Below are positions 49,264 to 56,773 of a stretch of 64,000 bases of DNA, in pieces. The first letter of the stretch is position 1. Each line of letters begins with the position of its first letter. This DNA comes from an uncultured Mycoplasmatota bacterium (GTDB lineage: Bacteria; Bacillota_I; Bacilli_A; RF39; UBA660), in the NCBI GenBank assembly GCA_947570175.1, contig CANOTJ010000003.1, forward strand, positions 1 to 64,000. Reading direction: 5' to 3'. Under the pieces are notes generated by a model. It ran no database searches. It was not told where the DNA came from and worked only from the letters and a program-made list of their open reading frames with translations. A program made the translations under genes and the position numbers.

Positions 49264-50340
49264 ATGGAAAAATGTACATTTTTTAATGACGTTGATGATG
49301 ATAGAATTTATTTTGCAGAAGATTTAGCAAGACATTTAGCTGCATATTTTACGAACGGAATATTTAATAACAGTTGTCAAGTTTTAGGAGAAAATAACGA
49401 TATGTCCATTAGTATAAATATAGGATCTGCTAATATTAATGGTTATAGATATGATAATGATACTATTAAAATATTAAATATAGAAAATGCTGATGGCATA
49501 TTAAGTAGGGTAGACAATATTGTTATTCGTTTGGATTTAACAAATCGAATGATAACATCACAGGTAATTAAAGGTTCTTTTTCAGAAAATCCAGTAGCGC
49601 CTCCTTTGGTAAGGACAGCTACTGTTTTTGATTTAAGAATCGCTAAAATAAGTATTCCTGCAGGAACAACAACGATAACTCAGGATTTAATTACTGATAC
49701 GAGATTTATTACTTCTGATTGCGGTAATGTAGTAGGAGCAGTTCAACAAATAAATACAGATGATATATTTGCGCAATATCAATCAAAATTCAATGAATGG
49801 TTTTTAAAAATGAAAGATCAATTAGATACAGATGCAGCTGGTAATCTCCAAAGTCAAATTGATGATATCGAAGAAGAAATAAAGAACTTTAATGGTGGAG
49901 TTACTGGAGATACATTGCCAATAGGAAGTATTGTTGACTATGATGGCGATACTGTACCTGCAAATTGGGAAAAGGTGGAAGATGAAAATATTTATTCAAC
50001 TGCAGAACAAGAAATAGGAGAATGGTTTGGTAAAAAACTTTATAGAAAAACATTAGTTACAGAAAGAATAACAGCAGCTAAATTAATAGATGTTCCTATT
50101 GCTAATATTGATATGTTTTGGATAGATGCAAGTGGTACTTATATGGTTGTTGAAGTTGGAGGAGTAAAACAAACAACACCTATGCCTATGTACAAAGATT
50201 CTGCTCTTTGGACATCATTGAGACCAAATATTACTTCTAAAAATATTGAATTGAGTGTTGGCACAGGTGCTTATTGTCATGGTGTTTGTTATATAACAAT
50301 ACTTTATACAAAAACAACAGATGAGGTGGTGCAAAAATGA
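49264..50340 (+). CDS. Baseplate/receptor-binding protein
   Basis: A 358-residue protein. The N-terminal half (about 1-160) is a BppU-like region (YFAEDLARHLAAYFTNGIF; ADGILSRVDNIVIRLDL). A short coiled coil (about 200-215) is followed by a C-terminal tip domain (about 240-355) that is related to most of the next protein (YSTAEQE...GKKLYRKTL...FWIDASG...YITILYTKTTDE). Likely contacts the host surface. Confidence 0.8.
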   Translation: MEKCTFFNDVDDDRIYFAEDLARHLAAYFTNGIFNNSCQVLGENNDMSISINIGSANINGYRYDNDTIKILNIENADGILSRVDNIVIRLDLTNRMITSQVIKGSFSENPVAPPLVRTATVFDLRIAKISIPAGTTTITQDLITDTRFITSDCGNVVGAVQQINTDDIFAQYQSKFNEWFLKMKDQLDTDAAGNLQSQIDDIEEEIKNFNGGVTGDTLPIGSIVDYDGDTVPANWEKVEDENIYSTAEQEIGEWFGKKLYRKTLVTERITAAKLIDVPIANIDMFWIDASGTYMVVEVGGVKQTTPMPMYKDSALWTSLRPNITSKNIELSVGTGAYCHGVCYITILYTKTTDEVVQK

Positions 50341-50792
50341 GAATAAGAAAAATAGCGAACAGTATAGGGTTAGTAGGAAATATATTTAATAAAAAAAGTG
50401 ATAGTACAGAAGATAGCTATAGTTGTGATTATGTTAATAAAGCAATTCAAGACATTTACTCAACAGAAGAAATAAAAACTAATAAAGTATGGATAAACGG
50501 CAAACCAATTTATAGAAAAGTCATTGATAGAGGTAATAGAATAGCTAGTGAGTTATTTGATCATAACATTCCAAATGTTGATGACATCTGGATAAATAAT
50601 GACATGACATTTAGAGTTCATGCTACTGGTAATCATGTACCTTTAAATGCTAGTGGAGCGCAAACTTATGTATATGCGAATAAAACACAAGTTACTACTA
50701 CAAATAGTGGTGCCATTTCTGCCGAAAAAATTTATATTACTTTAGAATACACAAAAACAACAGATAAAGCAACAACAGATAAAGGAGCGTAA
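50337..50792 (+). CDS. Second tip protein, paralogue of the preceding C-terminal domain
   Basis: A 151-residue protein starting inside the end of the previous gene. From residue about 40 it reads YSTEEIKTNKVWINGKPIYRKV...IWINNDMTF...IYITLEYTKTTDK, the same spacing of motifs as residues 250-355 of the previous protein. This looks like a duplicated tip module that has diverged. Receptor-binding role is inferred. Confidence 0.72.
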   Translation: MRIRKIANSIGLVGNIFNKKSDSTEDSYSCDYVNKAIQDIYSTEEIKTNKVWINGKPIYRKVIDRGNRIASELFDHNIPNVDDIWINNDMTFRVHATGNHVPLNASGAQTYVYANKTQVTTTNSGAISAEKIYITLEYTKTTDKATTDKGA

Positions 50793-50795
50793 TGT

Positions 50796-51074
50796 ATGGA
50801 AAAAATAATAAATTCAATACCTCAAATAGCAACACTAATCACAAGTATGGGAATTGTACTAGGAGTAATAAAAAAATGGTTAATAGGGCCATTAGAGTTG
50901 TCTTGCATAAAGACAGATTTAGTTAATTTTATAAATGATGTTGAAAATGGATTTGATAAATCAGAAATACAAAAATTAAATGCTCATGAATTATATGATA
51001 GATATACACAACTCGGAGGGAATTCTTATGTTCATGAACATTGGGAGAAATTAAAGGAAGAAGGTAAGATTTAA
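50796..51074 (+). CDS. Small membrane-associated lysis-region protein
   Basis: A 92-residue protein with one hydrophobic helix (about 9-27) and a charged tail. Lies just before the holin. Possibly a holin partner (Firmicutes phages often carry two), otherwise unknown. Confidence 0.65.
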   Translation: MEKIINSIPQIATLITSMGIVLGVIKKWLIGPLELSCIKTDLVNFINDVENGFDKSEIQKLNAHELYDRYTQLGGNSYVHEHWEKLKEEGKI

Positions 51075-51075
51075 A

Positions 51076-51282
51076 ATGAATAATAAATTATATGATATTT
51101 TAAAATGGATTGCTATTATTGGTTTATCAGGATTAGGTTTTTTAGTTAATGGTCTTGGTGAGATATGGAAAATACCATTTACTAATGAAATAGTTAAATC
51201 AATTGATGTTGTTGGTACTGCTTTAGGTATTTGGCTTAGTATATCAGCAGCTAGTTATAATAAGAAAAAAGGAGGAAAATAA
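51076..51282 (+). CDS. Holin (phi LC3-type)
   Basis: A 68-residue protein with two hydrophobic helices (about 8-28 and 40-60) and a Lys-rich end (YNKKKGGK), in keeping with phi LC3-family holins. It would form membrane lesions that release the amidase. Confidence 0.85.
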   Translation: MNNKLYDILKWIAIIGLSGLGFLVNGLGEIWKIPFTNEIVKSIDVVGTALGIWLSISAASYNKKKGGK

Positions 51283-51283
51283 T

Positions 51284-51430
51284 ATGAATATTGAAGAAGT
51301 AAAATTCGATGAAGAATTATATAAGAAAAATATTGAAGAAAATGAATTTGCTAATATTTCTGGTAAAGAAGACGGAGTTGGTGAAGAATTAGATGTTGAT
51401 TCCATAGAAGTAGAAATGGAGGACGAATAA
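51284..51430 (+). CDS. Small acidic phage protein
   Basis: A 48-residue very acidic ORF with GGAGG upstream, between holin and amidase. No membrane segment. Unknown. Confidence 0.55.
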   Translation: MNIEEVKFDEELYKKNIEENEFANISGKEDGVGEELDVDSIEVEMEDE

Positions 51431-51432
51431 TT

Positions 51433-52275
51433 ATGCAAATAACTAAATTAATTTGTCCTACAAGTAAATATGCTATTAAGTGTCCTTTTCTAATGACACC
51501 AGAAGGTATAACAGTACATAATACAGCAAATGATGCTAGTGCTATGGCTGAAGCATCATATATGTTAGGAAATAATAATCAAGTATCTGTTCATTCATTT
51601 GTTGATGATACAAGAGTTGTTGAAGCTATTGAACAATATAGGAATGCTTGGGCTAATGGTGATGGTGTAAATGGTTTTGGTAATAGAAAAACTATATCTG
51701 TAGAAATTTGTTATTCTAAATCAGGAGGAGAAAGATTTGATAAGGCTGAAAATTTGGCAGCGGAATATATTGCAAGTTTACTTAAAAAATATGGTTGGGG
51801 AATTGACAAAGTAAAAAAACATCAAGATTGGAATGGTAAATATTGTCCTCATCGTACATTAGATTTAGGATGGCAAAGATTTTTAAATAAAGTACAATCA
51901 TATTTAGGAACAACATCTGCTCCAGTAAATAATTCAAAAGGTGGTGCAGATCAAATATTAAGAGTTGGTAGTATAGTTAGAATAGATAAAACATTAACTG
52001 TAACAGGTGTAAATGCTAAAAGTAATTTAATAGCTATTCAAGAGCTAACAGGAACACCAACATCTTCTATCCATTGGTTTGATCCTACTAACTTTGATGT
52101 AGTAGAAGGACCAAAAAAAGCTCAACAAGTTTGTACTGTAGGATGCAAAGTTAAATTAAAAGGTAATTACAAGGTATTAGGTTTAGTTAAAACCGAAGAT
52201 TGGGCATGTAAGTTAAAAATAGGAAATAGAACTAATTGGGTATGGACTAATCCATGTTATGAAGTTCAAGACTAA
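51433..52275 (+). CDS. N-acetylmuramoyl-L-alanine amidase (endolysin)
   Basis: A 280-residue endolysin. Amidase_2 domain (about 15-150): GITVHNTAND with the first zinc His (about 26), VSVHSFVDD with a second, and CPHRTLDLGW with the third. A C-terminal part (about 175-280) holds two SH3b-like wall-binding repeats (RVGSIVRIDKTLTVTG; CKVKLKGNYKVLG). No signal peptide, so it depends on the holin. Followed by a strong terminator. Confidence 0.92.
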   Translation: MQITKLICPTSKYAIKCPFLMTPEGITVHNTANDASAMAEASYMLGNNNQVSVHSFVDDTRVVEAIEQYRNAWANGDGVNGFGNRKTISVEICYSKSGGERFDKAENLAAEYIASLLKKYGWGIDKVKKHQDWNGKYCPHRTLDLGWQRFLNKVQSYLGTTSAPVNNSKGGADQILRVGSIVRIDKTLTVTGVNAKSNLIAIQELTGTPTSSIHWFDPTNFDVVEGPKKAQQVCTVGCKVKLKGNYKVLGLVKTEDWACKLKIGNRTNWVWTNPCYEVQD

Positions 52276-52278
52276 TAA

Positions 52279-52308
52279 AGCTAGGATTGAATTCCTAGCT
52301 CTTTTTTT
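52279..52308 (+). terminator. Late operon terminator
   Basis: AGCTAGGA / TCCTAGCT stem with loop TTGAAT, then CTTTTTTTG, directly after the endolysin. Confidence 0.88.
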
Positions 52309-52389
52309 GTTGCTTTTTGTCTATTTTTATCATATAATTTTGTTTGGGACAAGCAGTATTAGTCTTTAATGTAGAAAGAGGGTGATACT

Positions 52390-52785
52390 GTGAATGGTTT
52401 GAAAATTAGACCAGGAGGAATCTATTTAGTTAATTTAGGAAGAACTAAAAGTCCTGAACTAAATTCGCCTCATTATTGTGTAATTCTAAAAACACATGAC
52501 AGAGATTTATTTCTTGCTCTGCCAACAACGAGTAAATCAAAAGAAGACGAATTCAAATTTATTATACCTGAAGATAATTCAACGTGCTTGTTTAAACATA
52601 TGAAAACTATAGCAAGAAGTAGAATTATAAAACCATTAATTGATTATGATGGAAATCAAGTAATTCTATCGCCAGATAATCTTGCTGATTTGATAAGAGA
52701 TTATAAAGATTATATAGAATTTTTATGCAATAAAGCTATACAAGGAAATATCGATTATACAAACAGTTTACAAGTATTAAATTAG
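52390..52785 (+). CDS. PemK/MazF-like protein
   Basis: A 131-residue protein starting at GTG 52390. The start RPGGIYLVNLGRTKS...PHYCVILKT is the MazF/PemK beta-barrel pattern (G-D/G-I-x-x-V, then P-x-x-V), with FLALPTTSKSK and SRIIKPL fitting later strands. MazF-type proteins cleave mRNA. No antitoxin gene is adjacent; the structured RNA just downstream is a conceivable partner but that is speculation. Confidence 0.68.
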   Translation: MNGLKIRPGGIYLVNLGRTKSPELNSPHYCVILKTHDRDLFLALPTTSKSKEDEFKFIIPEDNSTCLFKHMKTIARSRIIKPLIDYDGNQVILSPDNLADLIRDYKDYIEFLCNKAIQGNIDYTNSLQVLN

Positions 52786-52790
52786 TCGAT

Positions 52791-52819
52791 TTGCATTATT
52801 TGGAAAAATGTGGTAGTAT
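52791..52819 (+). promoter_or_regulatory. Promoter of structured RNA
   Basis: TTGCAT (52791-52796), 17-bp spacer, TAGTAT (52814-52819) at the end of the PemK-like gene. Confidence 0.68.
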
Positions 52820-52825
52820 ACAAGT

Positions 52826-52965
52826 AACTCCAAAGATTATATATCGAAGAGCTAGGTATATAATATTATATCTAGCATATTGGGGTAGTTAGTTTGTGGT
52901 GAAAATCACATATTGTCCAGGTTTTCCTGGGAAGAGAAAAAGAAAGAACGCACTTTCTTTTTTAA
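52826..52965 (+). ncRNA. Candidate structured non-coding RNA
   Basis: About 140 nt with no ORF. An outer helix ACTCCAA (about 52827-52833) with TTGGGGT (about 52883-52889) encloses GCTAG/CTAGC. Then come TGTG/CACA (about 52895-52910) and CCAGG-TTTT-CCTGG (52918-52931), ending in a terminator AAAGAAAG/CTTTCTTT plus T-run. Consensus promoter at one end and terminator at the other support a discrete RNA. It does not match any RNA class I know. Confidence 0.6.
52937..52963 (+). terminator. Terminator of structured RNA
   Basis: AAAGAAAG, loop AACGCA, CTTTCTTTTTT. Confidence 0.8.
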
Positions 52966-52993
52966 TTGTTTTAAATAACAATAATTTTAAAAT

Positions 52994-53069
52994 TTGACAA
53001 TGCAATATTCAAAATCTAAAATAAAAACATCTCAAATATCACAAATTAGTGATTTGTAGATGTTCTTTT
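52994..53069 (+). promoter_or_regulatory. Strong promoter followed at once by a terminator-like hairpin
   Basis: TTGACA (52994-52999), 17-bp spacer, TAAAAT (53017-53022). Within a few bases of the expected start lies ACATCT...AGATGT enclosing ACAAAT/ATTTGT, followed by T7. It can act as an attenuator for the gene at 53105 or make a very short RNA. Confidence 0.68.
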
Positions 53070-53104
53070 TTTATGCTTTAATACTCCTAGAAAGGAGGAG
53101 TAGC

Positions 53105-53275
53105 ATGTTAAAAATATTAAATAATGATGAATTACACCAATTCATTACAAACGAAAAAATCCCATGCAAGGAATCTGTATTTAGTATTATATTAGATATA
53201 GATAATTTAAGATATATTATTAATGGTGATTTGATTATTGATTGTGATAAAAATGTTTTGAATAAGTATCTTTAA
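53105..53275 (+). CDS. Small phage protein near attR, unknown
   Basis: A 56-residue acidic protein (MLKILNNDELHQFITNEKIPC...). Its AAGGAGG RBS can pair with ACTCCT just upstream, so translation may be restricted. It converges with the LytTR regulator, overlapping its stop by 4 bp. No homology recognised. Confidence 0.6.
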   Translation: MLKILNNDELHQFITNEKIPCKESVFSIILDIDNLRYIINGDLIIDCDKNVLNKYL

Positions 53276-53994
53276 TTTTTAAGATATTCCAAAATTGATT
53301 TCAAATACCTTGCAGATACAACATCTGTTTGCATACCGTTATCAAAATAAATAATTCTATTTTTAGTATCTATTTTACTTATACGATCAGTATTAACCAA
53401 ACAACTTTTATGAGATAGAATGAATCTATTATCAACTATATCCTGGATCTGTTGCAATTGCTTACTAGATTCAAATGTCATATAATCCAAAATAAATTTT
53501 GATTTTCTATTTTCAATTTTAACATATAGTAAATTATGAGCTTCAAATCTATATAGCATTGATTTAGTTTGAATGACTAATATATTAGTCCTATATTTAT
53601 TTAATATTTGCTCTTTAAACAATATTGGAAGTTCTTTCTTATAATCGGATTTTTTAGATATAAATTTTAAAAACATAATTTTGCTTTCTAGCATATCCAT
53701 AGAATATTCAGTAAAATAATCTGTTATAAATATGATTAAACTTTTGTTATCATGTTTTCTTATGAAATTGGCTATTTGTATTCCATTTACACCTTTATCA
53801 TTATTCAATTCAATATCCAATATATATATTTTAAAATACTTATCATTTGTTATTAACCGTTTAAGCTTATTAGTATAGTCACTAAATTTCTCTATTTCAA
53901 CTTCTACCTTATACTGTATTGAAAATGAATGAATAATGTTAACAATTTTTTCACTAAATTCTTCCATGTCTTCAACTATAATAAATTTAAACAT
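53272..53994 (-). CDS. Orphan LytTR-type response regulator (AgrA/ComE-like)
   Basis: A 240-residue protein. Receiver domain (about 1-125) has acidic residues VEDMEE (about 7-12) and the phospho-acceptor Asp in YILDIEL (about 58-64). A LytTR DNA-binding domain follows (about 140-238), with RFILSHKSCLVNTDRISKID. Such regulators control bacteriocin, agr and competence operons with a HPK10-type kinase, but no kinase gene is in the window. The gene and its promoter (TTGTAT, 17 bp, TATGAT at 54057-54029) lie on the phage side of attR, so it is prophage cargo. Confidence 0.88.
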   Translation of the reverse strand: MFKFIIVEDMEEFSEKIVNIIHSFSIQYKVEVEIEKFSDYTNKLKRLITNDKYFKIYILDIELNNDKGVNGIQIANFIRKHDNKSLIIFITDYFTEYSMDMLESKIMFLKFISKKSDYKKELPILFKEQILNKYRTNILVIQTKSMLYRFEAHNLLYVKIENRKSKFILDYMTFESSKQLQQIQDIVDNRFILSHKSCLVNTDRISKIDTKNRIIYFDNGMQTDVVSARYLKSILEYLKN

Positions 53995-54028
53995 AGTAAA
54001 TACCCTTTCTTATTCACTATAAAAAAAT

Positions 54029-54057
54029 ATCATAATATTTTATCTTTTTCAATACAA
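54029..54057 (-). promoter_or_regulatory. Promoter of the LytTR regulator
   Basis: On the minus strand TTGTAT (54057-54052), 17-bp spacer, TATGAT (54034-54029), inside the prophage next to attR. Confidence 0.6.
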
Positions 54058-54150
54058 AAATGTTTGTTGGAAGAAATTGGAAATGTAAAAGGGGATTGTA
54101 ATAATAAAATAGAAGGTATATATTATATAATAATAAAGAAAAAGAATTTT

Positions 54151-54158
54151 GTATAAAC
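54151..54158. repeat. attR core (GTATAAAC)
   Basis: Identical to the attL core at 19289-19296. Phage DNA lies to the left and the bacteriocin gene to the right. Confidence 0.8.
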
Positions 54159-54282
54159 ATTGTGGTTGATATCCATCTATAATCCCTACTAAAAATGTAA
54201 TTCCTGCCCCAATTAATAAACCAATGCCAAACTTAGCAGCGCCTCCACTGATTTGTTGTAATTCTTCATCTTTTAATTTCAT
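54151..54282 (-). pseudogene. 5' part of the bacteriocin gene split by the prophage (peptide A, leader and core)
   Basis: From ATG 54282 (GGAG upstream) it encodes the leader MKLKDEELQQISGG, then AAKFGIGLLIGAGITFLVGI, then IDGYQPQCLY, up to the attR core. The natural end (GYIRPLACR, stop) lies at 19259-19288. In the lysogen the frame runs on into phage DNA to a stop at 54049, adding a 34-residue hydrophobic tail (KILFLYYYIIYTFYF...), so the product is a chimera of 78 residues that is unlikely to be a normal bacteriocin. Confidence 0.85.
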
Positions 54283-54371
54283 ATATACTCCTTTCTTCCG
54301 CAATCGCTTTCTTCTATTTTAACGCCAGATTAGATAAAATAAAGCTATAAATTTACTAAAAAGATAACGCA

Positions 54372-56462
54372 TTATAAAACTTCCTTTCCTTGATTTCTTT
54401 TTAAATCTTCTATTACTTTTCCATGTTTCATTTGAATAACACGTTCAAATAAATCGATGTTATCGGTTCTATGGGTAACAAAAACAATACTCTTTTCTGA
54501 ATAATGATGTAAAATATTTTTTAATATTTTTCGCTCTAATGATACATCTACTTGACTAAGACCTTCATCAATTAATAAATAATTAAAATTCTTAAGTAAT
54601 GCTCGCGCAAGAATGATTCTTTGTTTTTCACCACCTGAGATATTAAATCCGTTTTCTTCAATTAACATATAATAATTTAACGAATTATTTTTTATAATCT
54701 CTTCAATATAACAATCTTTAATCACTTGAAAAAATCTTTCCTGCTCCACCGTTTCATTTAAGACGATATTGTTGTATAAAGTATCTGTAAATAGAATTTC
54801 ATTTTGTGAAATATAAAGAACATTTTGATTGATATCCATTCTAGATATTTCATTCAAATTTCTATTGTTTACCATTACTCGATTGATGGGATAATAATTT
54901 TTAAGTAGTTTTAATAGTGTACTTTTCCCACTACCACTCGGACCTATAATGGCTATTTTTTCCTTATTTTGAATTGATAGTGTTTGATTTTTTAACAGTG
55001 TCTGATTATTATAAAGGGTAGGGTGTTCTTGTATTATTAAATTTGAAAAACAAATATTCTCATAATTTATATTCTTTTTTTCATCATTCATAATTTCTGA
55101 AATTCGTTGATAAGATATTTTTGCCTCCTCCATATTTTTTATAAGATTTAAAATATTTTTGACAGGTTCTATAAAATAATGGAATAAAAACAAAAAGGTA
55201 ATAAAGGAACTAAGTTCAATTTTTTTATAATGAATGAATAAAATTCCAAAGAAAATTAAAATAATTGATATCATTCCATTCAAAAAACTGATAATTGTTT
55301 GTTCTAAATTAGATAGTACTTCTAATTTTTTTTGTTTTTGTAAATGAATCTGTAATAAATCGTTTAATTGACTAATTACATGTTTTTCGATTCCAAGTCC
55401 TTTTACAGTTTCAAAACCTGTTAGGTTCTCAACGATATAAGAATTCATATTTGTATGGCTGTTTTTTAATTCATTTAATCTTTTATACATGACTGGTTTC
55501 ACTATATAAAAAATTATAATATATACTATTAGGAAAGCTAGGGAAAAGATAAAGAGTAATGAATTGACATGATATAAAATAACAGCTGCTACAAAAGTTA
55601 AAATAATATCAATAAAAAATGTTAAAATAATTTCACTAACAGTTTGTTTGATAATATTTAGATCGTTGATTCTTGTAATTAATTCTCCTGATGTTCGATT
55701 GCGATAATAATGGTAAGGAAGTAAAATGATTTTTTTTAATACATCTGTAAATAATTCTTTCGTTATTTTTTGATTTAGAAAAATAAAAATCTGATTTCGA
55801 ATCCATAAAAAGATATTTTTTAATAGTTCAAAAAAGATAAATAAAATCATTAACCGAGAAATAAGATTATGATGATTTATATTTTGTAAGCTTATTTGAA
55901 AATAGAAGGAACTACAAATAGAGAGTATTGTAATTAGTAATGATAATATAACAATTATCAAAAGTTTCTTTTTATTTTGCATCAATAATTCTGTTATATA
56001 TTTATAAAACGATTTTTCTTTATAACAAATAGGGATTTTTCGTTTAGGATATAATGTTATTAATATATCATTGTAAATAGTTTTAAATTCTTTCCATGTT
56101 ATTTTTTTTATTCCCTTTGCGGGATCTGCTATGATGAGTGTCTTTTTATTAAAATTAATTTCATAAATTACAATATAGTGTTGATAAATCTTATCTATTG
56201 TAACGTGGGCAATACAAGGTAAGATAATATTGTTATGTTCAACTTCTTCTATTTTGATACGAATTCCTTCTGATCGAAATCCAATTGCTCTTGCTGTTTC
56301 AATTAAGTGATAAGCAGTTGTACCACTTTTGGTTGTTCTACTCATTTGCCTTAATTTTTCTTTTGACATATTTCCTTTATAGAATCTAATAATCATAAGT
56401 AGCGAAGCAATAGCACAATCTTTTAAATCATCTTGTTTTACAAATGGATATTTTTTTCTCAT
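54372..56462 (-). CDS. Bacteriocin ABC transporter with C39 peptidase domain
   Basis: A 696-residue peptidase-containing transporter that cleaves double-glycine leaders and exports the peptides. C39 peptidase (about 1-140): KQDDLKDCAIASL with oxyanion Gln and catalytic Cys (about 16), His in KIYQHYIVIYEI (about 95), Asp in IADPAKG (about 111). Six-helix membrane domain (about 155-450). ATPase: Walker A GPSGSGKSTLL, signature NISGGEKQRII, Walker B LLIDEGLSQVD, H-loop FVTHR. RBS AGGAGGTAAC. First gene of the interrupted bacteriocin operon. Confidence 0.95.
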   Translation of the reverse strand: MRKKYPFVKQDDLKDCAIASLLMIIRFYKGNMSKEKLRQMSRTTKSGTTAYHLIETARAIGFRSEGIRIKIEEVEHNNIILPCIAHVTIDKIYQHYIVIYEINFNKKTLIIADPAKGIKKITWKEFKTIYNDILITLYPKRKIPICYKEKSFYKYITELLMQNKKKLLIIVILSLLITILSICSSFYFQISLQNINHHNLISRLMILFIFFELLKNIFLWIRNQIFIFLNQKITKELFTDVLKKIILLPYHYYRNRTSGELITRINDLNIIKQTVSEIILTFFIDIILTFVAAVILYHVNSLLFIFSLAFLIVYIIIFYIVKPVMYKRLNELKNSHTNMNSYIVENLTGFETVKGLGIEKHVISQLNDLLQIHLQKQKKLEVLSNLEQTIISFLNGMISIILIFFGILFIHYKKIELSSFITFLFLFHYFIEPVKNILNLIKNMEEAKISYQRISEIMNDEKKNINYENICFSNLIIQEHPTLYNNQTLLKNQTLSIQNKEKIAIIGPSGSGKSTLLKLLKNYYPINRVMVNNRNLNEISRMDINQNVLYISQNEILFTDTLYNNIVLNETVEQERFFQVIKDCYIEEIIKNNSLNYYMLIEENGFNISGGEKQRIILARALLKNFNYLLIDEGLSQVDVSLERKILKNILHHYSEKSIVFVTHRTDNIDLFERVIQMKHGKVIEDLKRNQGKEVL

Positions 56463-56538
56463 TGTTACCTCCTTGCTTCTAACTTACTGTCTAGATAGAA
56501 ATAATTCCTGCAAACAATGGTATCTATCATAGAAATGT
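56462..56538. repeat. 77-bp direct repeat, copy 1 (leader of the ABC transporter gene)
   Basis: Matches 58142-58218 with one difference (56496 T, 58176 C). On the minus strand it is the promoter/leader and RBS of the transporter gene and contains the dyad CTGTCTAGATAG. Confidence 0.92.
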
Positions 56539-56767
56539 GACTTTTGTAATAACAAATTTCAATATACAAGGTACGTTTAAATGTTTGTGAATTCTCTAGT
56601 TCGAATTACTTCAAATTATTTGCAAAGTCAGATAGTGAAAATAATCAAAAGTATAAATAGTAAGACAAATTTTTTAAAAATGTTTCCAAGTAAAAAAGAA
56701 ACTATGGAGAGTTTCTTTTTTGTAATCGTTATTTATAAAAATATGTTATAATTGTAAACAAGGAGGA
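56539..56767. other. Intergenic region with terminator upstream of the DUF3800 gene
   Basis: No ORF is seen. It contains small inverted repeats (TTTGT/ACAAA at about 56543-56556; AATTC/GAATT near 56598-56616) and a strong terminator, AAGAAACT/AGTTTCTT plus T6 (56694-56720), although no plus-strand gene precedes it. This suggests a short RNA from the plus strand. An extended -10 TGTTATAAT (56744-56752) then serves the DUF3800 gene. Confidence 0.45.
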
Positions 56768-56773
56768 TTGAAT

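Larger units (their letters stand above)
19289..54158. mobile_element. Serine-integrase prophage (about 34.9 kb) inserted in a bacteriocin gene
   Basis: The boundaries are the 8-bp core GTATAAAC at 19289-19296 (attL) and 54151-54158 (attR). The element holds a serine integrase at its left end, a repressor switch, replication and early genes, a late regulator, a full head-tail-lysis module and cargo genes at the right end. The gene order and the HNH plus terminase pair match cos-type siphoviruses of Gram-positive hosts. All structural genes look intact, so it may be inducible. Short cores are expected for large serine recombinases, and the boundary is supported mainly by the reading frame restored on joining the flanks. 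Confidence 0.88.

Noticed and set aside
52826-52965. 6S RNA, SRP RNA or a known riboswitch
   Set aside because: The hairpin order and loop sequences do not fit those I know, and no regulated metabolic gene follows.
54029-54057. Host promoter for the LytTR gene lying outside the prophage
   Set aside because: The -35/-10 pair is on the phage side of the attR core, so the regulator does not depend on host flanking DNA.
19089-56462. tRNA-based attachment site
   Set aside because: No tRNA-like sequence at either boundary; serine integrases usually use short cores in protein genes.
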